DNA from: CAMEON01 sp045645165
GTDB lineage: Bacteria > Bacillota > Clostridia > Oscillospirales > CAG-272
DNA: 45,494 nt
Direction: 5' to 3'
NCBI GenBank assembly: GCA_045645165.1
Contig: JAZRIF010000001.1
Span: forward strand, 1-45,494
This document shows positions 1 to 9,425 of this stretch, in pieces. Within the stretch, counting starts at the first letter, position 1, and the number at the start of each line of letters is the position of its first letter. A program made the translations under genes and the position numbers. The notes under the pieces are model-generated. The model saw only the letters and a program-made list of their open reading frames with translations. It did not search any database and was not told the DNA's origin.

Positions 1-41
1 ATAATTCTTTTGTGTGTTGATACTTTCTTGGCATACAATTA

Positions 42-82
42 CCCCCTTGATATGGTATCTATATTCTACCACATCAAGGGGG
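42..82 (+). terminator. Long imperfect hairpin, terminator-like
   Basis: A 16-bp stem (42-57 with 67-82) has one mismatch and a 9-nt loop; its outer arm is CCCCCTTGAT/ATCAAGGGGG. On the plus strand it is followed by CTTTTG, a weak U-tract, so it could end a transcript entering from the left edge. On the minus strand the following bases are not U-rich. A second small hairpin (GTCCGTT/AACGGAC, 95-111) lies between it and the first gene. Confidence 0.45.
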
Positions 83-145
83 CTTTTGTCTACTGTCCGT
101 TTTTAACGGACTTGTTCAGAAACCACGGCGGGGATTTTTTAGCCT

Positions 146-847
146 TTACAGCAACTCAAAGCGACACCAAAGCAAGTTGTGATCGGAGCGGTCGCTGTCA
201 ATCATTCCCTGCTCAACCGGCTTCAGGAATGATTCCCGATACACAATATTATCAATGGCGGTGGGGTTCGAGCGGAAGGTTTTGTATTCATGTCCTGCTT
301 CATTTGCCAGGGCGTATCCAATGGCTTTCAGAGGCATAAATGCCGAGAAATCCTCGGTGTTGAAATCCCCTGTTAAAACTGCGGGGATATCCTCAGGGAT
401 ATGCGAGGCCATCCACGAGGCCAATTGATTGAATTGAATGTCCTGCTGCTCATGGGACTCGCAGGATAGATGGGTATTCAGGAAGCAGAAAGGCATACCG
501 TCATCCATCGTTACCGTCACACATCCAAAGGCGCGGGGCTCATATCTGCCGGACTTCAAGGGATGCGCCTCATAGGCCGTTATGGGAAAGCGTGAGAGAA
601 TAGCGGTGCCGTACTGTCCTCCGTCGAAATCCATGGCAGGGACGAATAGGGCGTGGGGGAGTCCGGTAGCCTCCGTCAGACCCGATATGGTATCTCGACC
701 GCCGATGCGGTTTGTAAACATATCGATCTCTTGGAATCCCACGATATCGGCGCCGGCTTCTGCAACATTTTCAGCGATCTTGCTCCAGTCACAATCTACG
801 TCATGGCCGTGACGGATATTATAGGTAGCTATGGTGATTTTTTTCAT
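146..847 (-). CDS. Endonuclease/exonuclease/phosphatase (EEP) family protein
   Basis: The 233-residue protein has the EEP (DNase I-like) metal-dependent phosphoesterase fold. Visible motifs are ATYNIRHG near the N-terminus, the metal-binding glutamate in FQEID (about residues 38-42), NTHLS, GDFNTE (about residues 160-165) and the C-terminal SDHN. There is no signal peptide or membrane segment, so it is probably cytoplasmic. Family members cleave nucleic acids, phosphoinositides or other phosphodiesters, and the substrate here cannot be read from sequence. It lies 54 bp downstream of the large lipoprotein gene on the same strand, with a GC-rich hairpin between them, and may be co-transcribed. 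The start follows a purine-rich AGAGAAGAAG. It is full length for the smaller EEP proteins. Confidence 0.85.
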   Translation of the reverse strand: MKKITIATYNIRHGHDVDCDWSKIAENVAEAGADIVGFQEIDMFTNRIGGRDTISGLTEATGLPHALFVPAMDFDGGQYGTAILSRFPITAYEAHPLKSGRYEPRAFGCVTVTMDDGMPFCFLNTHLSCESHEQQDIQFNQLASWMASHIPEDIPAVLTGDFNTEDFSAFMPLKAIGYALANEAGHEYKTFRSNPTAIDNIVYRESFLKPVEQGMIDSDRSDHNLLWCRFELL

Positions 848-861
848 ACTTCTTCTCTTTC

Positions 862-882
862 GGGCGGGGATATTCCCCGCCC
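862..882. repeat. GC-rich intergenic hairpin (copy a)
   Basis: A perfect 9-bp stem, GGGCGGGGA/TCCCCGCCC, with a 3-nt loop lies between the stop of the large lipoprotein gene and the start of the EEP gene, ending 14 nt before that start. It resembles hairpins at 9343-9361, 14490-14517 and 19173-19191. On the coding (minus) strand no U-tract follows, so it is not an ordinary terminator for the upstream gene. Confidence 0.6.
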
Positions 883-901
883 TTTAGCTTTGAATGTAAA
901 A

Positions 902-3900
902 TCAGGCCAGCAGGTCACGATCCAGGATATCGAAGGTTACACCACCCACGTGGGCTTTGCTGAGTTTATATGCCTTAGTGCCGTCGTAGTAAGTAAAGCC
1001 TGCTTTCTCTGTTTGAAGGGTTCCGTACATGTTCTCGACCGTAATACCGTCCATGGATCCGTCACCTGCCTCGGTGTGGAAAGTGACAACAATCTCCAGA
1101 CCGCTTTCGTACAGCTGGTTGGAAAGGACGTAACGGTAAGGAGTAAGGGTATCCGTCAACTCATAGGTAACGGTGGAATCATCCACAACACATCCCTTAT
1201 GAAGGACCTCAATGGTAACCCAAGCTCTCGCATCGCCGGTCTTGGCGGCGGCAAAGGTGATCTCCACCTGATCGGCGTTTTTGATAGCATCCTGAGCGCC
1301 GGTCGAGAAGCGGTTCTTGGTTCCCTCAACGGGAGTGTTCAGCGCCTCAATGGCTGCAGCATTCTGCTTGGTATGGAAAGGCACCAGATAAACGGTTCCC
1401 TCCCACTTGCCTGCCGCGTCAATGGACTTGAGCAGACCCGTGCTTTCGCTGTCTGCGCCAGCGCCGATCTGGACGACGGTATACTGTTTGCTGCCTGCGT
1501 TTACACCGATAGCGTTTGTCGTGCCGCCCGTGTAGCCGGGACGGGGCTCGTTGTCTGCCATCAGCTGTTCAATAGCCAGCTTTTCGGCATTCGCCTGCGC
1601 ATCGTTAAAGGTAATATGATGCACCATACGCAGACCATTTTTCCACAACAGTTTGAGCTGATCGTACGCACCCTTCTTGGTCTCATAGAGGGAGCCATAT
1701 TCGCCCAGCGAGATGTTACTGTGTCCCATGTTGTGGGCATTAACCAGGAAATTATTCTTTCGGTTAAGGTTACCGTAACGGGTACCGCCGTAGGCAGTAC
1801 CGCAAGTCAGAACTACGTCCACAGGGGTCAGACGCGTATTGGCTTCGCCAAGGAAGCCTGCAACAGCCTCGCCCTCGGGGATCTGGTGGGCAGAAATGGA
1901 CTCGGGAGGATAACCGGCCAGCAGAGCCTCGCGATAGGCCTCCATAATACGCTTGGAGACGATGTAGCGATTGTACATGGACCACTCGGTGAAGTAGTCG
2001 CCCTTATATGCATCCCATGCGCCTCGGCCCGTATCACGGGGAGCGTCAATGGAAGCACGGTCGGTGAAGGAGGTGCCAAAGATCTCGTTGATCTTCTCAA
2101 TACTCTCGTAACGATCCAGGAGATATCCGCGGAAACCCTCGATCATGTAAGGATTGTAGTCACCTACGGATCCGGCCACGTCGATCTCATGCTCGTGAAC
2201 AGGAGATACGCCCACGAGATGCTCGGGATTAGCTCCCTCGCCACGGAAGGCGGAAGCTGTTCCCTGCAAGAAGGAGCGCAGGGGATAGAGGCGGAGCTTG
2301 GCCAAATCCAGGATTCCGTCGGCGTAGGTACCCACGTAGAAGGTAGAGCCTAACTCGTTATAGTCCATATACTCTCCTGCTTTGCCGATGGAAACGTACT
2401 TCTGCACGCCGTCGATGGGATCCACGTAGGAGGCCAGCTTGCCCGTATGGGGGATCTTATTCCAGCGGTGGGTGAAGCAGGGCTCAAGGAAAAGGTACTC
2501 GGTTTCCAAACGAGTCACATACTGGTTGATATCCGAGAAGGTATAGTCTGCATACTTTGTGGATTCAAACCAAGCGTCGATGGCGGCATTGTCCTTACAG
2601 GAGGTCAGACCGTTCAGTGCAGCGTTGGAGAGATCGGTACGAATGTGGCAGAAATCTCCTTTAGATACGTATTTGTCATCGTTATAGCCATCCGTATAAA
2701 AAGCCGAGAAGAAACGGTTCTCACGGAAGCCGACGTCCAGTTCGGTAGCGTTAGCATTCTCATCGTAGATAGTCAGGTAGGACAGCACTTCTTGTCCCTC
2801 ACGGGCAGGGAGAAAGACGGTATACTTTTGCCCTGCGATGTTGGATGCGGAAACGCCCGTGGTGTCGGCAGGAAGCGTAACGCCTGCGTTTGCAAACTCG
2901 GCCTTCTGGGCATTTCCTTCATACAGACCCTGTACCGAATGGAAATACAGAATAACAGAATCAGTAGTTCCACCGTTTCGGACGGAAATGGCTACGGGAA
3001 CGCCCGCCTTCTCGCCCGTCAGAGCAAAGGAACAATCCAGAGTATGCTCCGAGATCACAGAGCCGTCGGACAGAGAGATGAGCGCATAGCGAAGCTCGCC
3101 CTTTTCGTTGGTGGTCTGGGAGGCAACCAACAGCACCTCGTCGCTGACACCATCGGCAAAGTGTCCCGTTGCAATGGTGTGAGGTCCGGGGATCACGTCG
3201 CGGACGTTTATGGTCATGCGGATCAGACCGAAGGCATCGAATACGCGGATATCACCGTTCTTGCCGTCATGTTCGGCAAAGGGAGCGGTGGCGATCAGCA
3301 CTTCATCGCCCACCTTGGCGGCGGCCACTTGAACGCCACCCTTCACGGAAGCATCAAAGGCCAAGAACTGGGTGATACAGGTTTGCTGGTTATTGAACAC
3401 GCGGACGGTGGTAAAGTTGTCGGCGTGCTTCCCTTCGCCGGCTACCAGCGCGGGGCCGACGGCAAGGCCGTTGGACTGACCCATTTGCGCGTGGTAAATG
3501 GATGTCTGAATACCCAGATTCAGGTCGGGAGCGGTGTAGAAAATGGTGTTGTTGACGTCGTTGGAGATCCGGGAAGGAAGATCAATGAACGCATTGACGA
3601 TCTCTGTTTCGGATGCGTTGGTCATGTACAGGTACATGGCCTCATAGGTATACAGATCATCGTAGGTGTGCAGGGGCTCCTCACCCTCAAAGAACAGCAC
3701 CAGCTTGTGGTCGTAGACCGCGACTCCCATGCCAAGCTGCTTGGCGGCTTCCTCGGGCGTAGTGGCGGTCAGATCGCTCTTACCCGCCAAAGCACCCAGT
3801 TTCGCGGCATCCAGCGTTACGGTACCATCCTTGGCGGTTGTGACGATCCCCTCACCGCCTGCCTTGAGTTCGCCGTTGGCGTAATACTTCTTTCCGCCTG

Positions 3901-4192
3901 CAGTGACGGCCAGCGTCTTACGGCCACCCAGCACCTCTTTGATACGGGTAGCAGTGGCATACTTTTCATAGTCAGGAAGTTTGGATGCGGGGAATTTCAC
4001 CGAAGTGACTGTGGGGACAGTATCGGCTTCGGTTTCAGGTTCGGAAGTGTTGTCGTCTGCCACCGTTTCGATGGTATCGGGGAGAGTCGATCCTTCGTTG
4101 GGATCCTCCCCCTGCTTACAGGCCGCGAATGTCAGAAGCAGAACGAGCAGAAGCGATCCGATAAGCAAATGGGATAGCCGTTTTGTTTTCAT
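902..4192 (-). CDS. Large multidomain lipoprotein with glycosidase-like C-terminal half
   Basis: The 1096-residue protein starts with a lipoprotein signal peptide: KR residues, a leucine-rich core and TFAAC, with the lipidated Cys at about 25. An acidic Thr/Glu-rich linker follows. Residues ~80-190 (KEVLGGRKTLAVTAGGKKYY, then TLDAAKLGAL) resemble the copper-amine-oxidase N-terminal-like domain found on surface proteins. Residues ~200-520 are beta-rich with propeller-like repeats (DEVLLVASQ, DSVILYFHS). Residues ~560-930 look like a TIM-barrel glycosidase; GFRGYLLDRYESIEKINEIF (about 684-703) recalls the beta-galactosidase GH42 substrate-site region. The C-terminal ~150 residues are a beta-sandwich. 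I cannot assign a CAZy family or catalytic residues. It is probably displayed on the outer membrane face and binds or cleaves glycans. The SD is AAAGGA. Confidence 0.7.
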   Translation of the reverse strand: MKTKRLSHLLIGSLLLVLLLTFAACKQGEDPNEGSTLPDTIETVADDNTSEPETEADTVPTVTSVKFPASKLPDYEKYATATRIKEVLGGRKTLAVTAGGKKYYANGELKAGGEGIVTTAKDGTVTLDAAKLGALAGKSDLTATTPEEAAKQLGMGVAVYDHKLVLFFEGEEPLHTYDDLYTYEAMYLYMTNASETEIVNAFIDLPSRISNDVNNTIFYTAPDLNLGIQTSIYHAQMGQSNGLAVGPALVAGEGKHADNFTTVRVFNNQQTCITQFLAFDASVKGGVQVAAAKVGDEVLIATAPFAEHDGKNGDIRVFDAFGLIRMTINVRDVIPGPHTIATGHFADGVSDEVLLVASQTTNEKGELRYALISLSDGSVISEHTLDCSFALTGEKAGVPVAISVRNGGTTDSVILYFHSVQGLYEGNAQKAEFANAGVTLPADTTGVSASNIAGQKYTVFLPAREGQEVLSYLTIYDENANATELDVGFRENRFFSAFYTDGYNDDKYVSKGDFCHIRTDLSNAALNGLTSCKDNAAIDAWFESTKYADYTFSDINQYVTRLETEYLFLEPCFTHRWNKIPHTGKLASYVDPIDGVQKYVSIGKAGEYMDYNELGSTFYVGTYADGILDLAKLRLYPLRSFLQGTASAFRGEGANPEHLVGVSPVHEHEIDVAGSVGDYNPYMIEGFRGYLLDRYESIEKINEIFGTSFTDRASIDAPRDTGRGAWDAYKGDYFTEWSMYNRYIVSKRIMEAYREALLAGYPPESISAHQIPEGEAVAGFLGEANTRLTPVDVVLTCGTAYGGTRYGNLNRKNNFLVNAHNMGHSNISLGEYGSLYETKKGAYDQLKLLWKNGLRMVHHITFNDAQANAEKLAIEQLMADNEPRPGYTGGTTNAIGVNAGSKQYTVVQIGAGADSESTGLLKSIDAAGKWEGTVYLVPFHTKQNAAAIEALNTPVEGTKNRFSTGAQDAIKNADQVEITFAAAKTGDARAWVTIEVLHKGCVVDDSTVTYELTDTLTPYRYVLSNQLYESGLEIVVTFHTEAGDGSMDGITVENMYGTLQTEKAGFTYYDGTKAYKLSKAHVGGVTFDILDRDLLA

Positions 4193-4218
4193 AATGATCG
4201 TCCTTTCTTGGATTTCAT

Positions 4219-4836
4219 TCAGGAAAGCTTGTCCAAATAGGTGAGGGTATCAAAGGGTTCGAGGGGGGTATTGCTTTTGAGGTACAGGGGATGATGGGGG
4301 TGTCCTTTTACCGAAATGGGACCCGCATGGTACCAGACAGCGCCTGCACGGTTTCCCAGCTCAGTCATTTCACGGACGCAATCCGCAAGATAGGGGCGCT
4401 TTTCAATGATGGCTCCCCAAGCCGCCCAGACGGCGGGCTTTTCTCCTGCGATGGAAAGCAGATAGGCAAAAGCCTTCATGTTCTCGGTATGGAGCCACTC
4501 GTTGCGCTCCCTCTCCATATCGTCGGGGCGGGTGGCGCGCTGGGCGTACACGTTGAACATGAGGAAGGAATCGTAGCCGTTTGCCAATGCGATGCGCTGG
4601 GCGGATTTGAGGGTAGGGTCGAGGTTATTGGGGGCAGCGGTAGAAGGATTGATGCCCACGCAGATGACGGGGTTCTTCCCTCTTGTGCCCAGTATGTATC
4701 GGTACTCGTCGTAGCGGTTGGGGACGTAGAGCCAATCGTTTACCTCGTAGTCGGGATGGGGATTTAAGGCTTCGGTGAGGGCGTCCTCAAAGGGGAGGAC
4801 GTCGATAAAGGTTGTGGGGGAGGTAGGAATGTGCAT
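4219..4836 (-). CDS. DUF1643 domain protein
   Basis: The 205-residue protein matches the DUF1643 family: a Y-R-Y-x-L opening (YRYILGTRGK), then VGINPSTA, the D-P-T motif, MFNVYAQRAT and a C-terminal GHPHHPLYL. Family function is unknown; members are small soluble proteins often found beside DNA-related or mobile genes. It is directly downstream of polC. Its strong SD, AAGGAGG, overlaps the polC stop codon, so it is translationally close-coupled to the replicative polymerase and sits at the distal end of the pyrH-polC block. The DUF1643 assignment is confident; the biological role is open. Confidence 0.85.
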   Translation of the reverse strand: MHIPTSPTTFIDVLPFEDALTEALNPHPDYEVNDWLYVPNRYDEYRYILGTRGKNPVICVGINPSTAAPNNLDPTLKSAQRIALANGYDSFLMFNVYAQRATRPDDMERERNEWLHTENMKAFAYLLSIAGEKPAVWAAWGAIIEKRPYLADCVREMTELGNRAGAVWYHAGPISVKGHPHHPLYLKSNTPLEPFDTLTYLDKLS

Positions 4837-4849
4837 GGTATATACCTCC

Positions 4850-7800
4850 TTAGAACTGCATAGTCATCTGGTCCGTCTCGTTCACTCCGTCCAGCACGTG
4901 GTTCTGGCGGAGAATATCCACCACGGCACGGGTGAGCTTAGCGCGGGTCTGGAGGTCTTCGATGGAGAAGAAGGGATCCTGATCGCGGGCGGCCACGATG
5001 TTGGCGGCGGCGTTCTCGCCCAGTCCTGCCAGAGAGGCAAAGGGCAGGCGGATCTTGCCGTTCTCGGGCACGTACTCGTCGGCGGTGGATTTTTCCAGAT
5101 CCACAGGCAAGAATCCGATGCCGCGGGCGTAGGCCTCGTTGACCAGCTGAAGAACGGGGAGGCTTTGGGTCTCCTTGGGGGAGGCCTCGTTCTTCTGGGA
5201 GCGTTTTTCAATATCCGCAATGTAGTCCACTACGGCTTTCTTTCCACGCATGACCAGCGCTCCGTCAAAGCCCAAGGGCTGAACCGTGAACATGGCGCAA
5301 TAGAATGCCAAGGGAATATGTACTTTGTACCATCCAAGACGGATAGCCGACATATCGTAGGCGGCGGCGTGAGCCTTGGGGAACATGTACTTGATCTTCT
5401 TACAGGAGGCGATGTACCAATCGGGGACGCCGACCTCTCGCATCTCGGCCTCATATTCGGGGGTCAGACCTTTGCCCTTTCGCACCATTTCCATGATTTT
5501 GAAGGCGTGGGATTTTTCCACTCCGTAGCGGATGAGAGCGAGCATGATGTCGTCTCTTGTACCGATAACCTCGGAGATGGTACAGGTTTTGTTGGCGATG
5601 AGTTCCTGGGCGTTGTTCGTCCAAACGTCGGTACCGTGGGACAGACCCGAGATCTGGAGCAGGTCGGAGAAGGTCTGGGGCTTACATTCCTCCAGCATCT
5701 TGATTACGAAGCGTGTACCCAACTCGGGGAGTCCCAGGGTGCCCAGAGTACAACCAATTTCCTCGGGAGACGCGCCCAGAGGCTTGGTACCCAAGAACAG
5801 CTCGTAAATGGATCGGTCATTCATGGGAACGTCCAGAACTGAGGTGTTGGAATACTTTTCCAGATACTTGTACTTGGTCGGCATATCGTGTCCCAGCTCG
5901 TCCAACTTCAGCAAGGTATCGTGGAGATACTCAAAGGTGAAGTGGGTGGTGACGATATCCGAATTGGGGTCGTCGGCGGGGTGCTGAACGGGGCAGAAAT
6001 CGTAAATTTCCAGATGCTTGGGCACAACCACGATACCGCCGGGGTGCTGGCCTGTGGTGCGCTTAACGCCCACGCAGTGCGCCGAAAGACGGTTGACCTC
6101 AGCACGGTTGACGCTGATCTTCTTATCCTCCAGATACTTCATGACGAAGCCAAAGGCCGTTTTCTCGGCCACACCTCCGATGGTGCCCGCGCGGAAGACG
6201 TTCTCGGCGCCGAACAGCTCCTCGGTGTATTTATGGACTTTACCCTGGACTTCACCCGAGAAGTTCAGATCGATATCGGGGGATTTATCACCGTAGAAGC
6301 CGAGGAAGGTTTCAAAGGGAATGTCGTGGCCGTCGTAGTTGAGCTTGCGGCCGCAGTTGGGGCAGATCTTATCGGGAAGATCAAATCCCGAGTATACTTT
6401 CAGTTCCTTGGCGGTATCAAAATCCGAATACTTACAGTCGGGGCACCAGTAGTGGGGAGGCAGAGGGTTCACCTCCGAGATGCCCGCCAAGTTGGCGACC
6501 ACAGACGAACCAACGGATCCGCGAGAGCCAACCAAATAGCCCTGAGATTCCGAGTAAGCCACCAGCTTTTGGGCGATCATGTAAAGCACCGCAAAGCCGT
6601 TCTTGATGATGGAGGGCAGTTCCCTTTCCAGTCTGTCCTTGACGATGTCGGGCAGGGGGTCACCGTAACGGGACTTGGCGGTCTCGTAGCAGATGCGCTC
6701 CAGATCCTCGTCCGCGCCGTCCATGTGGGGGTTGAAGGTGCCCTTGGGGAAAGGACGGACGTCGGCTTCGATCATATCTGCGATCATGTTGGTATTGGTC
6801 ACAACGACCTCATAAGCCTTTTCCTCACCAAGGTAGGAGAATTCCTCCAACATTTCCTCGGTGGTACGGAGGTAGAGACCGCTGTCCTTGTCGAAGTCCT
6901 TGAACTTCATGCCCGCCTGCAAGATCTTACGGTAGACGTCGTCCTCGGGGTTGAGGAAGTGGGCGTCGCAGGTAGCGACAACAGGCTTCCCGTACTGTTC
7001 ACCCAAGGCAACCACGCGGCGATTGAGGTTGCGGAGCTCCTCCTCGTCCTTGAACTTCCCTTCTTCGATCAAGAAACGGTTGTTGCAGACAGGCTGGATC
7101 TCCAGGTAATCGTAGAACTTGACGATCTCGGCGACATCCGCATCGGGGCGGTTATCGATGATGGCGCGCATAAGCTCACCCGCCTCGCAGGCAGAGCCCA
7201 CCAGCAGACCTTCCCTGTGCTTTTCCAGCTCGGTCTTGGGAATGCGAGGATTGCGGCGGTAGTATTTCAGGTAACTGTAAGAAACCAGTTTGTAGAGGTT
7301 CTTCAGACCCGTGGCGTTCTTGACCAGAAGCACTTGATGGTAGGGGCGTAGCTTTAAGGGATCTGTTTTCTCCGCCATTTCGGTGACCAGTTTATCGTAG
7401 GTGCGTACGTCCTGCTCGTCCAAGTCGCGGAGCATACAGAAATAGATAGCGGCCAGCATGGCAGCATCATCACAAGCGCGGTGATGGTTAAAGTCACCCA
7501 AGTTGTAATGCCCTGCTACGGTATCCAGCTTGTGATTCTTCAAATCGGGGATCAGGAAGCGGGCCAGTGCCAAAGTATCAAGATAGGGATTCTTGAATTC
7601 CAATCCGTTGCGCACGGCGGCGGCGCGGATGAAACCGGTATCAAAGTCGGCATTATGGGCGATGAGGAGAACGTCTCCGCCCGTGTCCTCACGCTTGCCA
7701 AGGAATGCAAAGAAATTGCGGAGGGCGTCTGCCTCAGAGGGGGCATCTTTCACCATCTCATCGGTGATGCCCGTGAGTTTCACGATCTCCTCAGGGATGG

Positions 7801-9322
7801 GCTGTTCGGGATTGACAAAGGTATTAAAGGTGTCCAGCACCTTGCCGTCCTTGATCTTGACCGCTCCGATTTCGGTAATGCGGCAGTTCTGGACGGACAA
7901 GCCTGTTGTTTCAATATCGAAGACTACGGCTTCCCCGTTCATATGGCCGGGACAATCGCCGTACAGAGCGGAGGCGGTATTATTGACGAAGTAGGCTTCC
8001 ATGCCCCAGATGACCTTCTGGCCGATCTTCTCAGCGGTCAGCATGGCATCCTGATAGGCCTGCACGTTGCCGTGGTCGGTGATGGCAATGGCGGAGTGAC
8101 CCCACTTGTTGGCCTGCTTGACCAGATCGGAAGGAGGAATAACGGCATCCATGGAAGACATCTGTGTATGGACGTGCAGTTCTACACGCTTTTTCTCGGC
8201 GTTGTCCTTTCGGGCGGCGCGGCTGATCTTGGCGATGGCGTTGTGGTAGAACAAGAGGTCGGGACCTTCGGTGCGGTCGCGGCGCATTTCCCGTTTGGTA
8301 TATCCGCGGAGCGCCAAAACAGCACCGTTGGAAACGACCTTGGAGATTGCATCGGCATCCTCGGGGAGAAGGCCATTTGCACGCACCTCGATGGAGGCAG
8401 AGTTATCGGTCAGATCGAAGGTGATATTGAATTTGTCTCCCTGTCGGGTGGGTTCTTTGGTAAAGCCGAAGACCTCACCCAGGATCACCAGATTCCGCAT
8501 GGGCTTGTCGATGGCAGACAAGGGTGTGGGTACAATGTCAAATTCGCCGCCGATGGCATACTCGGGGGCGGAAATATCAAAATTCATGAAGCCGATCTTT
8601 ACCCGCCCGTCCTTGACCACGGGGGTATGGACGGCTCCGCTGTTCTCATCGAATAGAGACTGTACACGGGGGAGGATCTCCTCGGGCTCGGCGGCAGGCT
8701 TTGGGGCGCCGCCGTACCCGCCCTGAGCTTCAGCGGCACGGCGTTCGGCAACCGATTGAGAATAATTTTTCTCAGCTTCTGCGATCTGCTTATCCATTGC
8801 GGCCAGTCTTTCCACCTGTCTGTCGGTCAGCATATCCGCTTGGATATCCTCAGAGTTCTCCACGGTCACAAGGATATCCAGACCGAATTCACTTTTGAGG
8901 ATTCGAGACATGATCTCGGGCGTGTGGGCATTGGTGAGGAGCATAACCCCCTCGCGGATGAAAGGAATCTCAATGCGGAGTGTATTCCCTTCCAAGAAAT
9001 GACGGTATGTACGAAAAAACCCCCGCGCGACAACGCCGACACGCTCGGTCTCCTTCAGGAGCTCGGGAATGTAGTCGGCGGTGAATAGGTCGGGGGGATA
9101 ATGGGGGAGAAACTTGACATAGTTCAGCTGGTATTCCTCAGCAATCTCAGCCTCCATACGGTAGAGTTCATCCTTGGGCACAAGGGTGGGAAAATCCACC
9201 TCCATCTGGAGGGCACGGTTTTCCTTATCGGCACGGACAACAGGATTCTGCGCCATTTCCAGAATGGCGCGGGCAGCTGTATCAGGGGTGTAACGATTCA
9301 GAATTTCCAGTACGTTTTTCAT
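4850..9322 (-). CDS. polC: DNA polymerase III alpha subunit, Gram-positive type (PolC)
   Basis: The 1490-residue replicative polymerase carries its own 3'-5' proofreading exonuclease. The N-terminal region (~1-220) and OB fold (~230-350) precede a PHP domain (HVHTQMSSMDAVI, about 380) split by the DEDDh exonuclease (FDIETTG about 466, HNADFD, HHRACDD). The polymerase core follows: GSRGSVGSS, a zinc ribbon (CPDC and CPNC), and the palm aspartates in PDIDLNFSGE near residue 1017. A helix-hairpin-helix-containing C-terminus completes it. The length is typical for PolC. It is the last essential gene of the conserved pyrH-to-polC block and has a GC hairpin 20 nt before its start. No truncation or active-site loss is visible. 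Confidence 0.98.
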   Translation of the reverse strand: MKNVLEILNRYTPDTAARAILEMAQNPVVRADKENRALQMEVDFPTLVPKDELYRMEAEIAEEYQLNYVKFLPHYPPDLFTADYIPELLKETERVGVVARGFFRTYRHFLEGNTLRIEIPFIREGVMLLTNAHTPEIMSRILKSEFGLDILVTVENSEDIQADMLTDRQVERLAAMDKQIAEAEKNYSQSVAERRAAEAQGGYGGAPKPAAEPEEILPRVQSLFDENSGAVHTPVVKDGRVKIGFMNFDISAPEYAIGGEFDIVPTPLSAIDKPMRNLVILGEVFGFTKEPTRQGDKFNITFDLTDNSASIEVRANGLLPEDADAISKVVSNGAVLALRGYTKREMRRDRTEGPDLLFYHNAIAKISRAARKDNAEKKRVELHVHTQMSSMDAVIPPSDLVKQANKWGHSAIAITDHGNVQAYQDAMLTAEKIGQKVIWGMEAYFVNNTASALYGDCPGHMNGEAVVFDIETTGLSVQNCRITEIGAVKIKDGKVLDTFNTFVNPEQPIPEEIVKLTGITDEMVKDAPSEADALRNFFAFLGKREDTGGDVLLIAHNADFDTGFIRAAAVRNGLEFKNPYLDTLALARFLIPDLKNHKLDTVAGHYNLGDFNHHRACDDAAMLAAIYFCMLRDLDEQDVRTYDKLVTEMAEKTDPLKLRPYHQVLLVKNATGLKNLYKLVSYSYLKYYRRNPRIPKTELEKHREGLLVGSACEAGELMRAIIDNRPDADVAEIVKFYDYLEIQPVCNNRFLIEEGKFKDEEELRNLNRRVVALGEQYGKPVVATCDAHFLNPEDDVYRKILQAGMKFKDFDKDSGLYLRTTEEMLEEFSYLGEEKAYEVVVTNTNMIADMIEADVRPFPKGTFNPHMDGADEDLERICYETAKSRYGDPLPDIVKDRLERELPSIIKNGFAVLYMIAQKLVAYSESQGYLVGSRGSVGSSVVANLAGISEVNPLPPHYWCPDCKYSDFDTAKELKVYSGFDLPDKICPNCGRKLNYDGHDIPFETFLGFYGDKSPDIDLNFSGEVQGKVHKYTEELFGAENVFRAGTIGGVAEKTAFGFVMKYLEDKKISVNRAEVNRLSAHCVGVKRTTGQHPGGIVVVPKHLEIYDFCPVQHPADDPNSDIVTTHFTFEYLHDTLLKLDELGHDMPTKYKYLEKYSNTSVLDVPMNDRSIYELFLGTKPLGASPEEIGCTLGTLGLPELGTRFVIKMLEECKPQTFSDLLQISGLSHGTDVWTNNAQELIANKTCTISEVIGTRDDIMLALIRYGVEKSHAFKIMEMVRKGKGLTPEYEAEMREVGVPDWYIASCKKIKYMFPKAHAAAYDMSAIRLGWYKVHIPLAFYCAMFTVQPLGFDGALVMRGKKAVVDYIADIEKRSQKNEASPKETQSLPVLQLVNEAYARGIGFLPVDLEKSTADEYVPENGKIRLPFASLAGLGENAAANIVAARDQDPFFSIEDLQTRAKLTRAVVDILRQNHVLDGVNETDQMTMQF

Positions 9323-9342
9323 AATTTTCTCTCTTCCTTTTT

Positions 9343-9361
9343 GCGGGGGGTGTCTTCCCGC
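9343..9361. repeat. GC-rich intergenic hairpin (copy b)
   Basis: GCGGG/CCCGC arms with a 9-nt loop lie between ispG and polC. The plus strand continues into TTTTTT, so the terminator-like polarity is opposite to the flanking genes. It ends 20 nt before the polC start. The ispG stop lies 64 bp upstream of it. Confidence 0.5.
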
Positions 9362-9425
9362 GTTTTTTGTTTGAAAAATAAATAGTGAGTATAAAGATGT
9401 ATTTCGGTGATGTGAGTCGCAAAAA

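Noticed and set aside
653..2353. 566-codon plus-strand ORF, and similar long ORFs at 2447-4177 and 5888-7351
   Set aside because: They are antisense to the EEP, lipoprotein and polC genes, with no motif or SD; shadows of GC-rich third positions.
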